64,000 bases of DNA from CAVPKN01 sp964588495 (GCA_964588495.1 CAZPPS010000007.1:1-64000), one strand, 5' to 3'; shown: positions 51,575-59,515, counted from the stretch's first letter. A program made the numbers and translations. Notes: generated from the letters alone by a model not told the origin.

Positions 51575-51841
51575 TTAATCAGCGCAAGCGTCACTATGCT
51601 CACTATGGCCCGCTGCTTGTCCTTCCAGTTCTTGTTCAGATAGCTCGCCACTTGGTTTTAACGGCAGGATGAAATTGCTGATCTTGTCGGTATTTTCGTG
51701 TATTTGGATTTTTTTACCCTTAGGAACGTCAATCCCATTTTCTTTTAGGACTGCCTCGGGATTTTTAAGTAGGCGCTCTTTAAATTTAGGATCGCTCCAT
51801 GCCTTTGCGACAATTTTTGCATATTCTTTTGATATTTCCAA
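51575..51841 (-). CDS. NHLP-type (nitrile hydratase-like leader) RiPP precursor-like peptide
   Basis: An 88-residue protein. It has the nitrile-hydratase-alpha-like leader pattern: YAKIVAKAWSDPKFKERLLK, NPEAVLKENGIDVPKGKKIQ, a hydrophobic strand (SNFILPLKPSG) and the LSEQELEGQAAG motif that in this family precedes the leader cleavage site. The remaining core would be only ten residues, HSEHSDACAD. No LanM, cyclodehydratase, radical-SAM or peptidase-transporter gene is visible in the window, so it is an orphan. It starts 13 bp after the glucosidase gene ends. Family match is strong; the natural-product role is inferred. Confidence 0.75.
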   Translation of the reverse strand: MEISKEYAKIVAKAWSDPKFKERLLKNPEAVLKENGIDVPKGKKIQIHENTDKISNFILPLKPSGELSEQELEGQAAGHSEHSDACAD

Positions 51842-51854
51842 AAGTGACTCCTGT

Positions 51855-54500
51855 TTATGTTTTTTTCTTGAGGTATTCGTCGATGAGGTTGGCGATGAGG
51901 CCGCTCCAGCCTGTTTGGTGGGATGCGCCGAGCCCTTTGCCGGTTTCTGCGTGAAAATATTCGTAGAAGAGAATGTGGTCTTTAAAATAGGGGTCTTCGT
52001 TTAAGAGGGAGTTGTTGCCGAAAATGGGACGTTTCCCCTGCTCGTTTTCTGCAAAAAGGGCGATCAGATTTTTGATGAAGGTGTCGATGATCTCCTGTAT
52101 AGAGACCTCTTTTTCCCCATTGGCTGTGATCTTGAGATCAAAAACGGATGCGTATTTTTTCAAAGAGGAAATGATGATGTAGTTCATCGGCATCCAGATA
52201 GGCCCACGCCAGTTGGAGTTGCCCCCTTTCATTTTCTCGATAGATTCCCCAGGTTCGTAGCCGACATGTGCATCTTTATAGTGAAAAGGGTGTTTTTCGT
52301 GATATTTGGAGAGACTACGAATTCCATAAGGGGAGCGGAATTCGCCCGGTTCCCATAGATAGTGGAGGACGCTTTTCAGCTTATTTTCGTCAAATAGCGT
52401 CAAAACGTAGTGTGTTTTTCCATTTTTTGTTACAGGGATGACACATTCATCGGTTAAGGATTTCCTATTTTTGATAAACCAGAAAAAATCCCGTTTGAAG
52501 GTTGGAAATCGCTCTAGTTCCTCATCTCCCAGAATTTCGATTGCAAAAAGGGGAATCAACCCCACTAAAGAGCGGACGCGGAAGGTTGAAAAATTGCCGT
52601 CAGGATAGACCAGAACATCGTAGAAAAACTGGTCTTGTTTATCCCAAAGTTCGTAGTTTTTCTGATCTCTTCTGTGAGTGGCAGCTGCGATATAGACAAA
52701 ATGTTGGAAAAATTTGGTCGCAAGCCCCTCGTAGGACGGATCATCCTTAGCAAGTTCAAGGGCAATGCGCATGAGATTTAAAGAGAAAAAAGCCATCCAG
52801 CCCGTCCCATCCGACTGTTTGAGCATCGCCCCCCCTTGCATTTCTACGGAACGGTCAAGCAACGTGATATTATCGAGTCCTAAAAAACCCCCTTCGAATA
52901 CATTGCAGCCAGAACTATCCACTTGGTTGACCCAATAGGCAAAGTTCATGATCAACTTAAAGAAGCATTTTTTTAAAAACGCAAAATCTTCAACGCCTGT
53001 TTTCTCTTTTTGCATCAAGAAGAGCTGATAGGCAGACCAGGCCTGAACAGGAGGATTGAGATCGGAAAATTCCCATTCGTAAGCAGGAATGGCCCCGTTG
53101 GGGTGTTGAAACTGATCAAAAAGAAGGAGCCAGATCTGTTCTTTGGCAAACTCGATATCGACTAAACCGATTGACAAGGCCTGAAAAGCCAAATCCCATG
53201 CAGCAAACCAGCAATATTCCCATTTATCGGGCATACTCAAGATTCTGCGCGAATTGAGATGGCGCCAGTGGTTGTTGCGGATGTAGAAACGGTTGTTTGG
53301 AGGGGGAAACTTGGAATTATCCCCCATGAGCCACTGATTGACATCAAAAAAGTAAAACTGCTTATTCCAGAGCATGCCAGCCAAGGCTTGCCTTTGAATC
53401 ATGCGGAGTTCTGGATTTGCAGAACTGGGATGGATGGTTTCATAAAAAGCGTCGGCTTCTTTTTTACGCTCTTCGATTAGCGCTTCTGCCCCTTCAAAAG
53501 GATATTCTAATTGATCGGGTGATAGACGGAGCCACACCGTCACCGAAGAATTGGGTTCTACAGATTCAAATGTGTAATCGATGGCAGCTTTTGTCCCCAC
53601 CTCATCAGGATTAACGGCCGCCGTTTTTTTGTGGATCACCGCCTCATGAATTCCAGCTTTATTGTATTTTTTGTCCTGGTTTTCATTGTCTGTAAAAAGG
53701 GGGTTGCCACCTTTCGATGCGTACAAATACCGTTTGTTAATCTGGTATTCAAAAGGGATTTTCGAAAACAGTTGTGTGACATTTTGATCGTCGGCAACAA
53801 GAGTGATAAAATCCTTGTTCTGGGACAATTTGGCAATTTTTGGAGGGGCTAGAGGGGTGTCCCACCACGACCATTGATTGCGAAACCAAAGCTGCGGAAT
53901 GATATGTAAAGAGGCTGCTTGCTTGCCCCTATTAAAGGCCTCGATTTTGACGATGACATCTTCAGCAGAGTGTTTCACATACTCTATCACGATATCAAAA
54001 TAAGCGTTGTCTGCAAAAATTCCGGTATCAAGGAGCTCATATTCGGGATCTAAAGTGGAGCGCTCTTTATTTTTTTGTTTGAGCTGCTCATAGGGAAAAG
54101 CATTGTGGGGGTATTTGTAGAGGTATTTCATGTAGGCATGGCTTGGAATGCCATCGAGATGGTAGTAATGCTCTTTGACATCTTCTCCGTGGTTGCCTTC
54201 GTTGGAGGATAAGCCGAACAATCTCTCTTTGAGGATCGGATCCTTTCCATTCCAGAAAGCAGGCGCCAAAACCAGAGTTTGATAGCGGTCACACCAGCCG
54301 GCAATGGCATCTTCTCCCCAACGAAAAACCCGTCTGTGGGCATCTTCAAAAGGAAAGAATTCCCAAGCGTCGCCGTGCCAGCTATAATCTTCCCGAACCG
54401 TTCCCCAAGCTCTTTCAGCAACATAAGGGCCCCATAGCTGCCATTCACAGATGGGGCCATCGCCCTGGTTAGAAAGTCTCAAATGTTCTTTTGTGTTCAT
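51855..54500 (-). CDS. GH63-like glucosidase (MGS1/YgjK-type clan)
   Basis: The ATG at 54500 (NTKEHLRLSNQGDG) gives 881 residues. Conserved opening blocks of bacterial GH63-like glucosidases are present: WGPYVAERAWGTVREDYSWH, FRWGEDAIAGWCDRYQ, DPILKERLFGLSSNEGNHGE, DVKEHYYHLDGIPSHAYMKY. The (alpha/alpha)6 catalytic part contains WEYCWFAAWDLAFQALSIGL and the end GPIWMPMNYIIISSL and ASHQTGWSGLIANLIDEYLK. No signal peptide is seen, so it is probably cytosolic. The glycan substrate is unknown. Confidence 0.9.
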   Translation of the reverse strand: MNTKEHLRLSNQGDGPICEWQLWGPYVAERAWGTVREDYSWHGDAWEFFPFEDAHRRVFRWGEDAIAGWCDRYQTLVLAPAFWNGKDPILKERLFGLSSNEGNHGEDVKEHYYHLDGIPSHAYMKYLYKYPHNAFPYEQLKQKNKERSTLDPEYELLDTGIFADNAYFDIVIEYVKHSAEDVIVKIEAFNRGKQAASLHIIPQLWFRNQWSWWDTPLAPPKIAKLSQNKDFITLVADDQNVTQLFSKIPFEYQINKRYLYASKGGNPLFTDNENQDKKYNKAGIHEAVIHKKTAAVNPDEVGTKAAIDYTFESVEPNSSVTVWLRLSPDQLEYPFEGAEALIEERKKEADAFYETIHPSSANPELRMIQRQALAGMLWNKQFYFFDVNQWLMGDNSKFPPPNNRFYIRNNHWRHLNSRRILSMPDKWEYCWFAAWDLAFQALSIGLVDIEFAKEQIWLLLFDQFQHPNGAIPAYEWEFSDLNPPVQAWSAYQLFLMQKEKTGVEDFAFLKKCFFKLIMNFAYWVNQVDSSGCNVFEGGFLGLDNITLLDRSVEMQGGAMLKQSDGTGWMAFFSLNLMRIALELAKDDPSYEGLATKFFQHFVYIAAATHRRDQKNYELWDKQDQFFYDVLVYPDGNFSTFRVRSLVGLIPLFAIEILGDEELERFPTFKRDFFWFIKNRKSLTDECVIPVTKNGKTHYVLTLFDENKLKSVLHYLWEPGEFRSPYGIRSLSKYHEKHPFHYKDAHVGYEPGESIEKMKGGNSNWRGPIWMPMNYIIISSLKKYASVFDLKITANGEKEVSIQEIIDTFIKNLIALFAENEQGKRPIFGNNSLLNEDPYFKDHILFYEYFHAETGKGLGASHQTGWSGLIANLIDEYLKKKT

Positions 54501-54544
54501 GTCCGTATCAAACAGAAAAACACTCTTTTTGAAAAGAAAACTAT

Positions 54545-55135
54545 CTATACCTTCAAAGAAAACATCTCTTTCATTGCCTGTATTTGTGACGAACAAGCAG
54601 AGAAATCTAAACTTTCCCGTACAGATGCATAGATCGCTTGGGAATCAAGATCGCGGATTGTTCGGTAACAGAGCGGAGCATAATCAGCAAACAGCTTTCC
54701 TATCCATATTCCAGCATTGAGTCCGATGATCGGGACAAAAACTTCTGAGTGGTGGTCAATGTGAACAATGGTAATGGCAAGATTAGCGGCCAAGCCAATA
54801 GGAGCTGGCAATTTAACTCCGGTGAGTTGTTCTATAAAACCTTGGGAGCATCCCGAAGTGCTATGGTGAGAATGGGAATGCTCCTCCCCCTCTTTCTGCT
54901 TGTCCTGCTTGCCCCAATGGAGATAAGTGCCCAAGATCACGCCAAATGCAAAAAACGGAAAGAACAGCTTGGGGGAGGTATAAGCTGCAAAAATAGCCAA
55001 AGCAACTAAGGAAATTTTTTCCAAAATAGCCAAAGCCAGCATCAATTTTTCTTTGTCTAACCAGGAACAGGGAAGGTCTACTTCGCATTCTGATTTGCAT
55101 TCTGAGTGGCTATGAGCTTCATTTACTGATGGCAT
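54545..55135 (-). CDS. His/Cys-rich membrane protein of a Fur-linked metal locus
   Basis: The ATG at 55135, with an aagggg Shine-Dalgarno, gives 196 residues. The N-terminus is His/Cys/Glu-rich (SVNEAHSHSECKSECEVDLPC). Hydrophobic segments lie at ~30-75 and ~118-160. Between them is a second metal-binding-like stretch (EEHSHSHHSTSGCS), and IDHHSEV lies in the second membrane region. I do not recognise the family. It begins 1 nt after a 43-residue CxxC gene and is divergent from a Fur-family regulator with a palindrome between, so a metal transport or buffering role is inferred. Confidence 0.72.
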   Translation of the reverse strand: MPSVNEAHSHSECKSECEVDLPCSWLDKEKLMLALAILEKISLVALAIFAAYTSPKLFFPFFAFGVILGTYLHWGKQDKQKEGEEHSHSHHSTSGCSQGFIEQLTGVKLPAPIGLAANLAITIVHIDHHSEVFVPIIGLNAGIWIGKLFADYAPLCYRTIRDLDSQAIYASVRESLDFSACSSQIQAMKEMFSLKV

Positions 55136-55136
55136 A

Positions 55137-55268
55137 TTACCCCTTATTTTTGTCTTTGCATTTTTCGCAGCGATTGATCGTTTCCCATCCATTTTTTGCC
55201 ATGAGATGGGTGCTGATGCCGAAAACTAAAAAAACGCAAAGTGTGCAGAGGGCTAGTGTATTTTTCAT
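55137..55268 (-). CDS. 43-residue CxxC membrane/exported peptide
   Basis: A short gene with a strong Shine-Dalgarno (aaaaaggag) 5 bp before the ATG. The product starts MKNTLALCTLCVFLVFGIST, a hydrophobic segment or signal peptide, followed by a Lys/Asn-rich tail with CEKCKDK. Its TAA is 1 nt from the ATG of the His/Cys-rich membrane protein, so the two form an operon. Five residues of Cys or His in 43 suggest metal handling. Too small for family assignment. Confidence 0.7.
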   Translation of the reverse strand: MKNTLALCTLCVFLVFGISTHLMAKNGWETINRCEKCKDKNKG

Positions 55269-55295
55269 AAGGTCTCCTTTTTCTAGGCAAATTAA

Positions 55296-55317
55296 TGCAA
55301 ATGCAATATTATTTGCA
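55296..55317. promoter_or_regulatory. Palindromic operator, candidate Fur/Zur-family site
   Basis: A perfect 7-bp inverted repeat TGCAAAT / ATTTGCA with an 8-nt AT-rich centre. It lies in the divergent spacer, 28 bp from the small CxxC gene and 26 bp from the Fur-family gene, ideally placed to control both. Confidence 0.65.
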
Positions 55318-55342
55318 ATAAAGAAAAAGATGGGGTCTCAAA

Positions 55343-55777
55343 ATGCAGAGGATGACAAAGCAAAGAAAGGCGATTGTGGAATGCTTAAAGAAAGCTGCAC
55401 GGCCACTGAGCATCGAAGAGATTTTGTTAGAAGTTTCAGCTGAAATTCCTAAGCTCAACCTGTCGACTTTGTACCGTAATTTAAAAGATTTAGTTCAAGA
55501 CCAAGAGGTGCGTTCCCATAATCTTCCAGGCAGCTGTCCACGCTATGAGATGATGTCAACGTCTCACACGCACCATTTTTTGTGTCAAAAATGTAACAGA
55601 CTCTTCAACATTGATTTATGTCCAAAAGAAATCGTGTCCATGGTGCCCAAAGACTTTGTCATGCTTGGACACTACATCACACTCACTGGCTTATGCCGTG
55701 ACTGCAACTTCTATCAACCATCAGATTCAGAAAGATCGGCTTCTATGGTATCATTAACGTCAACATCAAGAGTTTGA
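55343..55777 (+). CDS. Fur-family metal-dependent repressor
   Basis: A 144-residue protein of normal Fur length. The N-terminal winged helix is MTKQRKAIVECLKKAARPLS with the recognition helix LNLSTLYRNLKDLVQD. The metal/dimerisation domain has HTHHFLCQKCNRLFNIDLCP and a second CxxC (GLCRDCNFYQ), the structural zinc site. The CxxC pair and the His/Cys-rich neighbours favour Zur or a similar sensor over iron-sensing Fur, but the metal cannot be read. The last ~20 residues are Ser/Thr-rich and overlap the convergent Inc-like gene by 64 bp. Confidence 0.92.
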   Translation: MQRMTKQRKAIVECLKKAARPLSIEEILLEVSAEIPKLNLSTLYRNLKDLVQDQEVRSHNLPGSCPRYEMMSTSHTHHFLCQKCNRLFNIDLCPKEIVSMVPKDFVMLGHYITLTGLCRDCNFYQPSDSERSASMVSLTSTSRV

Positions 55778-56067
55778 GCAATTGGTACTTTAATGCACCT
55801 AAAGTAAACAGTATTTCCGATGCCGAGAACAATCACAGCCCCAACGCCTCCGGCAACCATTCCTGTGCCGATTTTCCAGCCAAGTTGAGCCAAATCCTGG
55901 ATATTAATGCCATTAAGAGACGCTGCGATTGTCAAAGCACCAGCAACGACTGCTGCTAGAGCCAAAATTGCCACGATTGTTGTAATGGAAACAGCACAAC
56001 GGTTGAAGAAAATTTTTTGTTGTAAAGTGTGTGATCCAAAAACGAGATTTATTGAGGGATCAGACAT
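55714..56067 (-). CDS. Small Inc-like membrane protein
   Basis: A 117-residue protein with two long hydrophobic segments (~25-50, AVSITTIVAILALAAVVAGA; ~65-88, IGTGMVAGGVGAVIVLGIGN) separated by ~15 residues, and short polar ends. This is the bilobed hydrophobic profile of chlamydial Inc proteins. The tail is acidic (VDVNDTIEADLSESDG). It overlaps the 3' end of the convergent Fur-family gene by 64 bp. No other motif is seen. Confidence 0.72.
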   Translation of the reverse strand: MSDPSINLVFGSHTLQQKIFFNRCAVSITTIVAILALAAVVAGALTIAASLNGINIQDLAQLGWKIGTGMVAGGVGAVIVLGIGNTVYFRCIKVPIAQTLDVDVNDTIEADLSESDG

Positions 56068-56212
56068 GATAAGACCTCTTGTTTTACAAATTCATTTTAA
56101 CATTAATATATTAAGATTGGATTAATCCACAAAAACAATTGCTTAAAAATAAGATTTCACATAACAGGAAAGTAACTCAAGGGTAAAGTCATGCACATTG
56201 CAGAGGTGTTGA

Positions 56213-57133
56213 ATGCCGCTTAAAATTTTAGAACCCGAATTTGAGCTTGTCGATCCAGAAGGGCAGGAGATCCTTGCCAATGTCAAAAATGCTTATTCCA
56301 TGGAGACAGATTGGCGAGCGTGGAATGAAGAAGCGGCTTTGATTCGGGCCCATACCATCAGTCATTTGGATCATTATTTAAGCCAGTTAGCAGATACCGT
56401 TGAAAAACAGGGAGGGCATGTCTTTTTTGCAAATACCGCAGAAGAGGCCAACGTCTATATTCAGGAAGTGGCTACGAAAAATAACGTCCAACGGGTGATT
56501 AAATCCAAATCGCTGGTGATAGAAGAGCTCAATTTGAATTCTGCGCTTGAAGAGATCGGCTGCACCGTTTTAGAGGCCCATGACGAGCTCAGGAAAAAAT
56601 GTTTAACAGCCGACATGGCAGTTACGGGTTGCAGCTTTGGTGTCGCACAATCGGGCTCTATCTGCAACGTAACTCAGGATGGGGAAGAGCCAATGGTCGC
56701 CGCTTTTCCAAAAACCCTGGTCGCTGTCATGGAAATGGAAAATATCGTCCCCACTTTACTGGACCTCGAGCTCATGTTAACGCTGTTGGGACGGTCCACA
56801 AGTTACATCTCCATTTTGACAGGGCCCAGACAGTCAGGAGAGGTTGATGGTCCTGAAGAGTTTCATCTTGTGATTCTCGATAATCAGCGCTCGCAAATTT
56901 TGGGAACCGAATTTGAAGATGCGCTCTGTGGGATACAAACGGACGCCACTCTTCCTGAGCCCGGCACAGAAGTTTGTCCGGTTAAAGTTCCCTTCCAGGA
57001 GCTTTGGGTCAAATATCAGGAAAAGATTGCCCAAGAAGAAAAACAGGCTCCCTTATTTGAGAAAATTGCCAGGAAACTCTTTGGGTTTAAAGAAAATTTA
57101 TTAAATTGGTTCAAAAGGCATGGAAAAAAATAG
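56213..57133 (+). CDS. LutB-like LUD-domain protein lacking most Fe-S cysteines
   Basis: A 306-residue protein. LutB is the lactate-utilisation iron-sulfur subunit, normally ~470 residues. The N-terminal LUD domain is intact (WRAWNEEAALIRAHTISHLD, ANTAEEANVYIQEVA, VTGCSFGVAQSGSICNV, LTGPRQSGEVDGPEEFHLVI). Where the two ferredoxin-like cysteine clusters should be, only DALCGIQTD and EVCPVKVPFQELWVKYQEK remain. The middle of the Fe-S domain appears deleted in frame. Start at the ATG after a gagg tract; overlaps the LutC-like gene by 14 bp. Activity is doubtful or altered. Confidence 0.82.
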   Translation: MPLKILEPEFELVDPEGQEILANVKNAYSMETDWRAWNEEAALIRAHTISHLDHYLSQLADTVEKQGGHVFFANTAEEANVYIQEVATKNNVQRVIKSKSLVIEELNLNSALEEIGCTVLEAHDELRKKCLTADMAVTGCSFGVAQSGSICNVTQDGEEPMVAAFPKTLVAVMEMENIVPTLLDLELMLTLLGRSTSYISILTGPRQSGEVDGPEEFHLVILDNQRSQILGTEFEDALCGIQTDATLPEPGTEVCPVKVPFQELWVKYQEKIAQEEKQAPLFEKIARKLFGFKENLLNWFKRHGKK

Positions 57134-57770
57134 AGCGATATTTTTGAGTCGAATTAGAGAACGCCTTAGAGAGAGGGAGCCAGTTCACTTAGAGCGCCAA
57201 TTTCCGCAGTGGAAACAATTTGCCGGCCTTTCAAAGGTAGAGCTTTTGGAGAAATTTAAGGAGCGGCTGAAGGCCCATGAAATTCCCTATTCCGAGACAA
57301 CTCTTTCCGATCTGAATGCTCACATTCTCGAACTTTTCCCTAAATACAATATCCGCACAGCTGTTTTACAAAATGATCCCCGAAACGAAGAGTGTGGACT
57401 TGGTCGGATGGCAAGGTCTTACCATTGGCATGTCTGGGACCCAGCAATTGGAAGAGATAATATCGAAATCACAGAAAAAGCGGATGTTGCGATTACTTTT
57501 TCTGATAGTACTGCGGCAGAAAGTGGGACACTCGTATTCCATGCAGAGCCAGGCAAGGGGCGCACAACCCATTTACTTCCAGATGTCCATATGGGACTCA
57601 TTCCTCTGAGCACACTTGTTCCAAGATTAGGCCAGGCCCTGCAGCCTTTTCACAAGCTGGCAAAGTCTGGAAACCGGATCCCTTCTTTTGTGGGTCTAGT
57701 TTGCGGATCCAGCAAATCTTCCGATATCAAACACAAAGTCACGCACTACGTCGTCATCAAAGACTATTAA
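57120..57770 (+). CDS. LutC-like LUD-domain protein
   Basis: A 216-residue protein matching LutC length. It contains the late LUD-domain blocks VAITFSDSTAAESGTLVFHA, HLLPDVHMGLIPLSTLVPRL and VGLVCGSSKSSDIKHKVTHY, the last corresponding to GPSxSADIE in canonical LutC. It overlaps the LutB-like gene, so the pair is co-translated. No LutA (cysteine-rich CCG protein) is encoded next to it. The stop codon borders MITE-like repeat copy 2. Confidence 0.88.
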   Translation: MEKNRAIFLSRIRERLREREPVHLERQFPQWKQFAGLSKVELLEKFKERLKAHEIPYSETTLSDLNAHILELFPKYNIRTAVLQNDPRNEECGLGRMARSYHWHVWDPAIGRDNIEITEKADVAITFSDSTAAESGTLVFHAEPGKGRTTHLLPDVHMGLIPLSTLVPRLGQALQPFHKLAKSGNRIPSFVGLVCGSSKSSDIKHKVTHYVVIKDY

Positions 57771-57933
57771 CCTGAGTTTTGGTTTCTTTTCCCTCATCCC
57801 CTGTGATTTTGGCCCAAATCACACTTTTCTGCTCGCAAATAGCGCTTTCAGCTATGAGCTTCGCAAAAAATTGCGATTTTGCCTCGTACAAATCCACAGA
57901 TTATGAGCAAAAATAACCCAAAACTCGGGTTAT
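57768..57933. repeat. MITE-like palindromic repeat, copy 2
   Basis: Nearly the same ~165-bp element as 22386-22556: ttaacctgagttttggtttc on the left, ataacccaaaactcgggtta on the right, and the same internal ctgctcgcaaatagcgcttt core. It starts at the LutC-like stop codon. With this element removed, the 57771-58040 gap holds only AT-rich upstream DNA of the next gene. Confidence 0.88.
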
Positions 57934-58040
57934 TTATTCAAAAATTTTGAATCTTCATATTTTTCAGGCAATTTCTTTACTTTTTGTTAATAAGTTGATA
58001 AAATTTTTAGCAAAAAGAGACTTAAATTTGAGGTTATTTT

Positions 58041-58265
58041 ATGTCTGTGTGTCCTACTGACTCAGTTGCGGGTTGCGGCAGTGCGTGTGCGGCAGCGACT
58101 TTTGTGGCCGTTTCAATCATTACCCTTTTGGTCGTTGGTATTTTAGGGTCCCAGGGCGTGATCCATATGTCTCCATCGACAGCTCATGCGTTGATAGGGA
58201 TAAGCGTTGCTTTCGTGCTTGGAATGGTGACGGCTTGTGTCAAGTGCGCCTGTGGTATTAAATAG
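58041..58265 (+). CDS. Very small Inc-like hydrophobic protein
   Basis: A 74-residue protein composed almost entirely of two hydrophobic segments (~13-38, CAAATFVAVSIITLLVVGIL; ~46-68, AHALIGISVAFVLGMVTACV) with a short loop, and seven cysteines. A gaggtt tract precedes the ATG. It is paralogous to the next gene (shared ITxLVVGILGS and IxMSP). The Inc-like assignment is by profile only. Confidence 0.68.
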   Translation: MSVCPTDSVAGCGSACAAATFVAVSIITLLVVGILGSQGVIHMSPSTAHALIGISVAFVLGMVTACVKCACGIK

Positions 58266-58307
58266 TCCCTGAGATGTTTTCCAGGTTTTTAAGATAAAGA
58301 GGTTTTT

Positions 58308-58553
58308 ATGTGTTCTCCTGTGTCTGACTCTGGTTGTCCTATTTACTGTTGTGGCACAATAAGTGTCCTTGCAGTTTCCATGATTACCTTCCTTGTTGTG
58401 GGCATTTTAGGCTCGCCCGCAGTAGGTGTGATTCCGATGTCACCTTTAGGATGTTATTGCTTGCTCGCGATAGGTTCCGGTATTTTGATGGGATTTGTTG
58501 CAACAGCTGCCAAAGTTTGCTGCAATGTTGATGTCAAATTCAGAAATTGGTAA
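58308..58553 (+). CDS. Very small Inc-like hydrophobic protein, paralogue
   Basis: An 81-residue paralogue of the preceding protein: CCGTISVLAVSMITFLVVGI for the first hydrophobic segment and CYCLLAIGSGILMGFVATAA for the second, with the shared LVVGILGS ... IPMSP loop. It is cysteine-rich. A Shine-Dalgarno-like aaagagg is present. The two genes are 42 bp apart in the same direction, an evident tandem duplication. Confidence 0.68.
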   Translation: MCSPVSDSGCPIYCCGTISVLAVSMITFLVVGILGSPAVGVIPMSPLGCYCLLAIGSGILMGFVATAAKVCCNVDVKFRNW

Positions 58554-58564
58554 TTCGAAATTGC

Positions 58565-59515
58565 TTAAGGGACGCTGTTGACCCCGCCTTCTAGCGAATA
58601 GGCTTCAAAGCCCTGCGCGCGTAGGCGATTAGCCCATGTTAGGCTTCTGCGGCCCGATTGGCAGTAGAGGACGATTTTTGTGTCCTCCTTCAGTGTCGCA
58701 CGCGTCAAAAGTTCGCCTCCCAAATCGCCATTTTCTTTTTCATGAGCTTCGCGGACGTCTATGAGTTGGATGTCGCCTTGGCTCATCCATTCCTGAAATA
58801 GGGAATGGGAGATTTCATAGTTGGGGGTAGGAGAGAGTTGCATGAGTTTAAAGGTCCACTTTTTTCCGTCCACTAAGAGTAGATGATTGGCGAGGTTTTC
58901 TTCAATGCCGGCGAGCCATTTGATCGCCGTGAGGGCCTGGATTGTTCCAATTAAGCCCACAAAGGGGCCTAAAACGCCTCCGGTGGTGCAGTTGAGGGGA
59001 GTGGAGGATGGTGGTCCATCGGGAAATAAGGTGCGGTAATCGGGGTTTTGGGGAAGGAAAAGGGAGACTTGGGCTTGCCATTGGTAAATAGAGCCATAAA
59101 CCCACGGTTTTCGATTGTCGTTGATGGCAAGGCGGGCTTCGAGATTGTCTGTGCCATCGATGATGAGGTTATATTTGGAAAGGATTTTTTGGGCGTTGTG
59201 GGTGGTTAGCCTCTCTTTTTTGATTTCGAAGTTCACTTCGGGATACATGAGTTGGAGCCGTTTTTTGGCGACCTCTACTTTAAATTGGCCCACATCTGAG
59301 GTGCTGTAGAGGGTTTGGCGGGCAAGGTTGCTGAGCTCTACACGGTCAAAATCGAGGATCCCGATTCTTGAGATGCCAGAGGCTGCAAGATAGGGGAGGC
59401 AGGCACATCCTAAACCTCCCGCGCCCACAACCATGACAGAGCTTCCGATCAGCCTTTTCTGAGCTTCAAGCCCCATTTCGGGCAAACTCATTTGCCTGAT
59501 GTACTTTTGCAACAT
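58565..59515 (-). CDS. thiF: ThiF/MoeB-type adenylyltransferase fused to a rhodanese domain
   Basis: Adenylates the ThiS C-terminus and, through the rhodanese part, can deliver sulfur for thiazole synthesis. The 316 residues contain the E1 ATP site VMVVGAGGLGCACLPYLAAS, FDRVELSNLARQ, IDGTDNLEARLAIND and the catalytic-Cys loop TPLNCTTGGVLGP. Residues ~225-316 are a rhodanese with VLYCQSGRRS. The usual zinc CxxC (CYRCLF) reads DYRTLF and the second pair is also missing, so the structural zinc site is lost. Last gene of the thiamine operon; overlaps thiE by 28 bp. Confidence 0.9.
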   Translation of the reverse strand: MLQKYIRQMSLPEMGLEAQKRLIGSSVMVVGAGGLGCACLPYLAASGISRIGILDFDRVELSNLARQTLYSTSDVGQFKVEVAKKRLQLMYPEVNFEIKKERLTTHNAQKILSKYNLIIDGTDNLEARLAINDNRKPWVYGSIYQWQAQVSLFLPQNPDYRTLFPDGPPSSTPLNCTTGGVLGPFVGLIGTIQALTAIKWLAGIEENLANHLLLVDGKKWTFKLMQLSPTPNYEISHSLFQEWMSQGDIQLIDVREAHEKENGDLGGELLTRATLKEDTKIVLYCQSGRRSLTWANRLRAQGFEAYSLEGGVNSVP

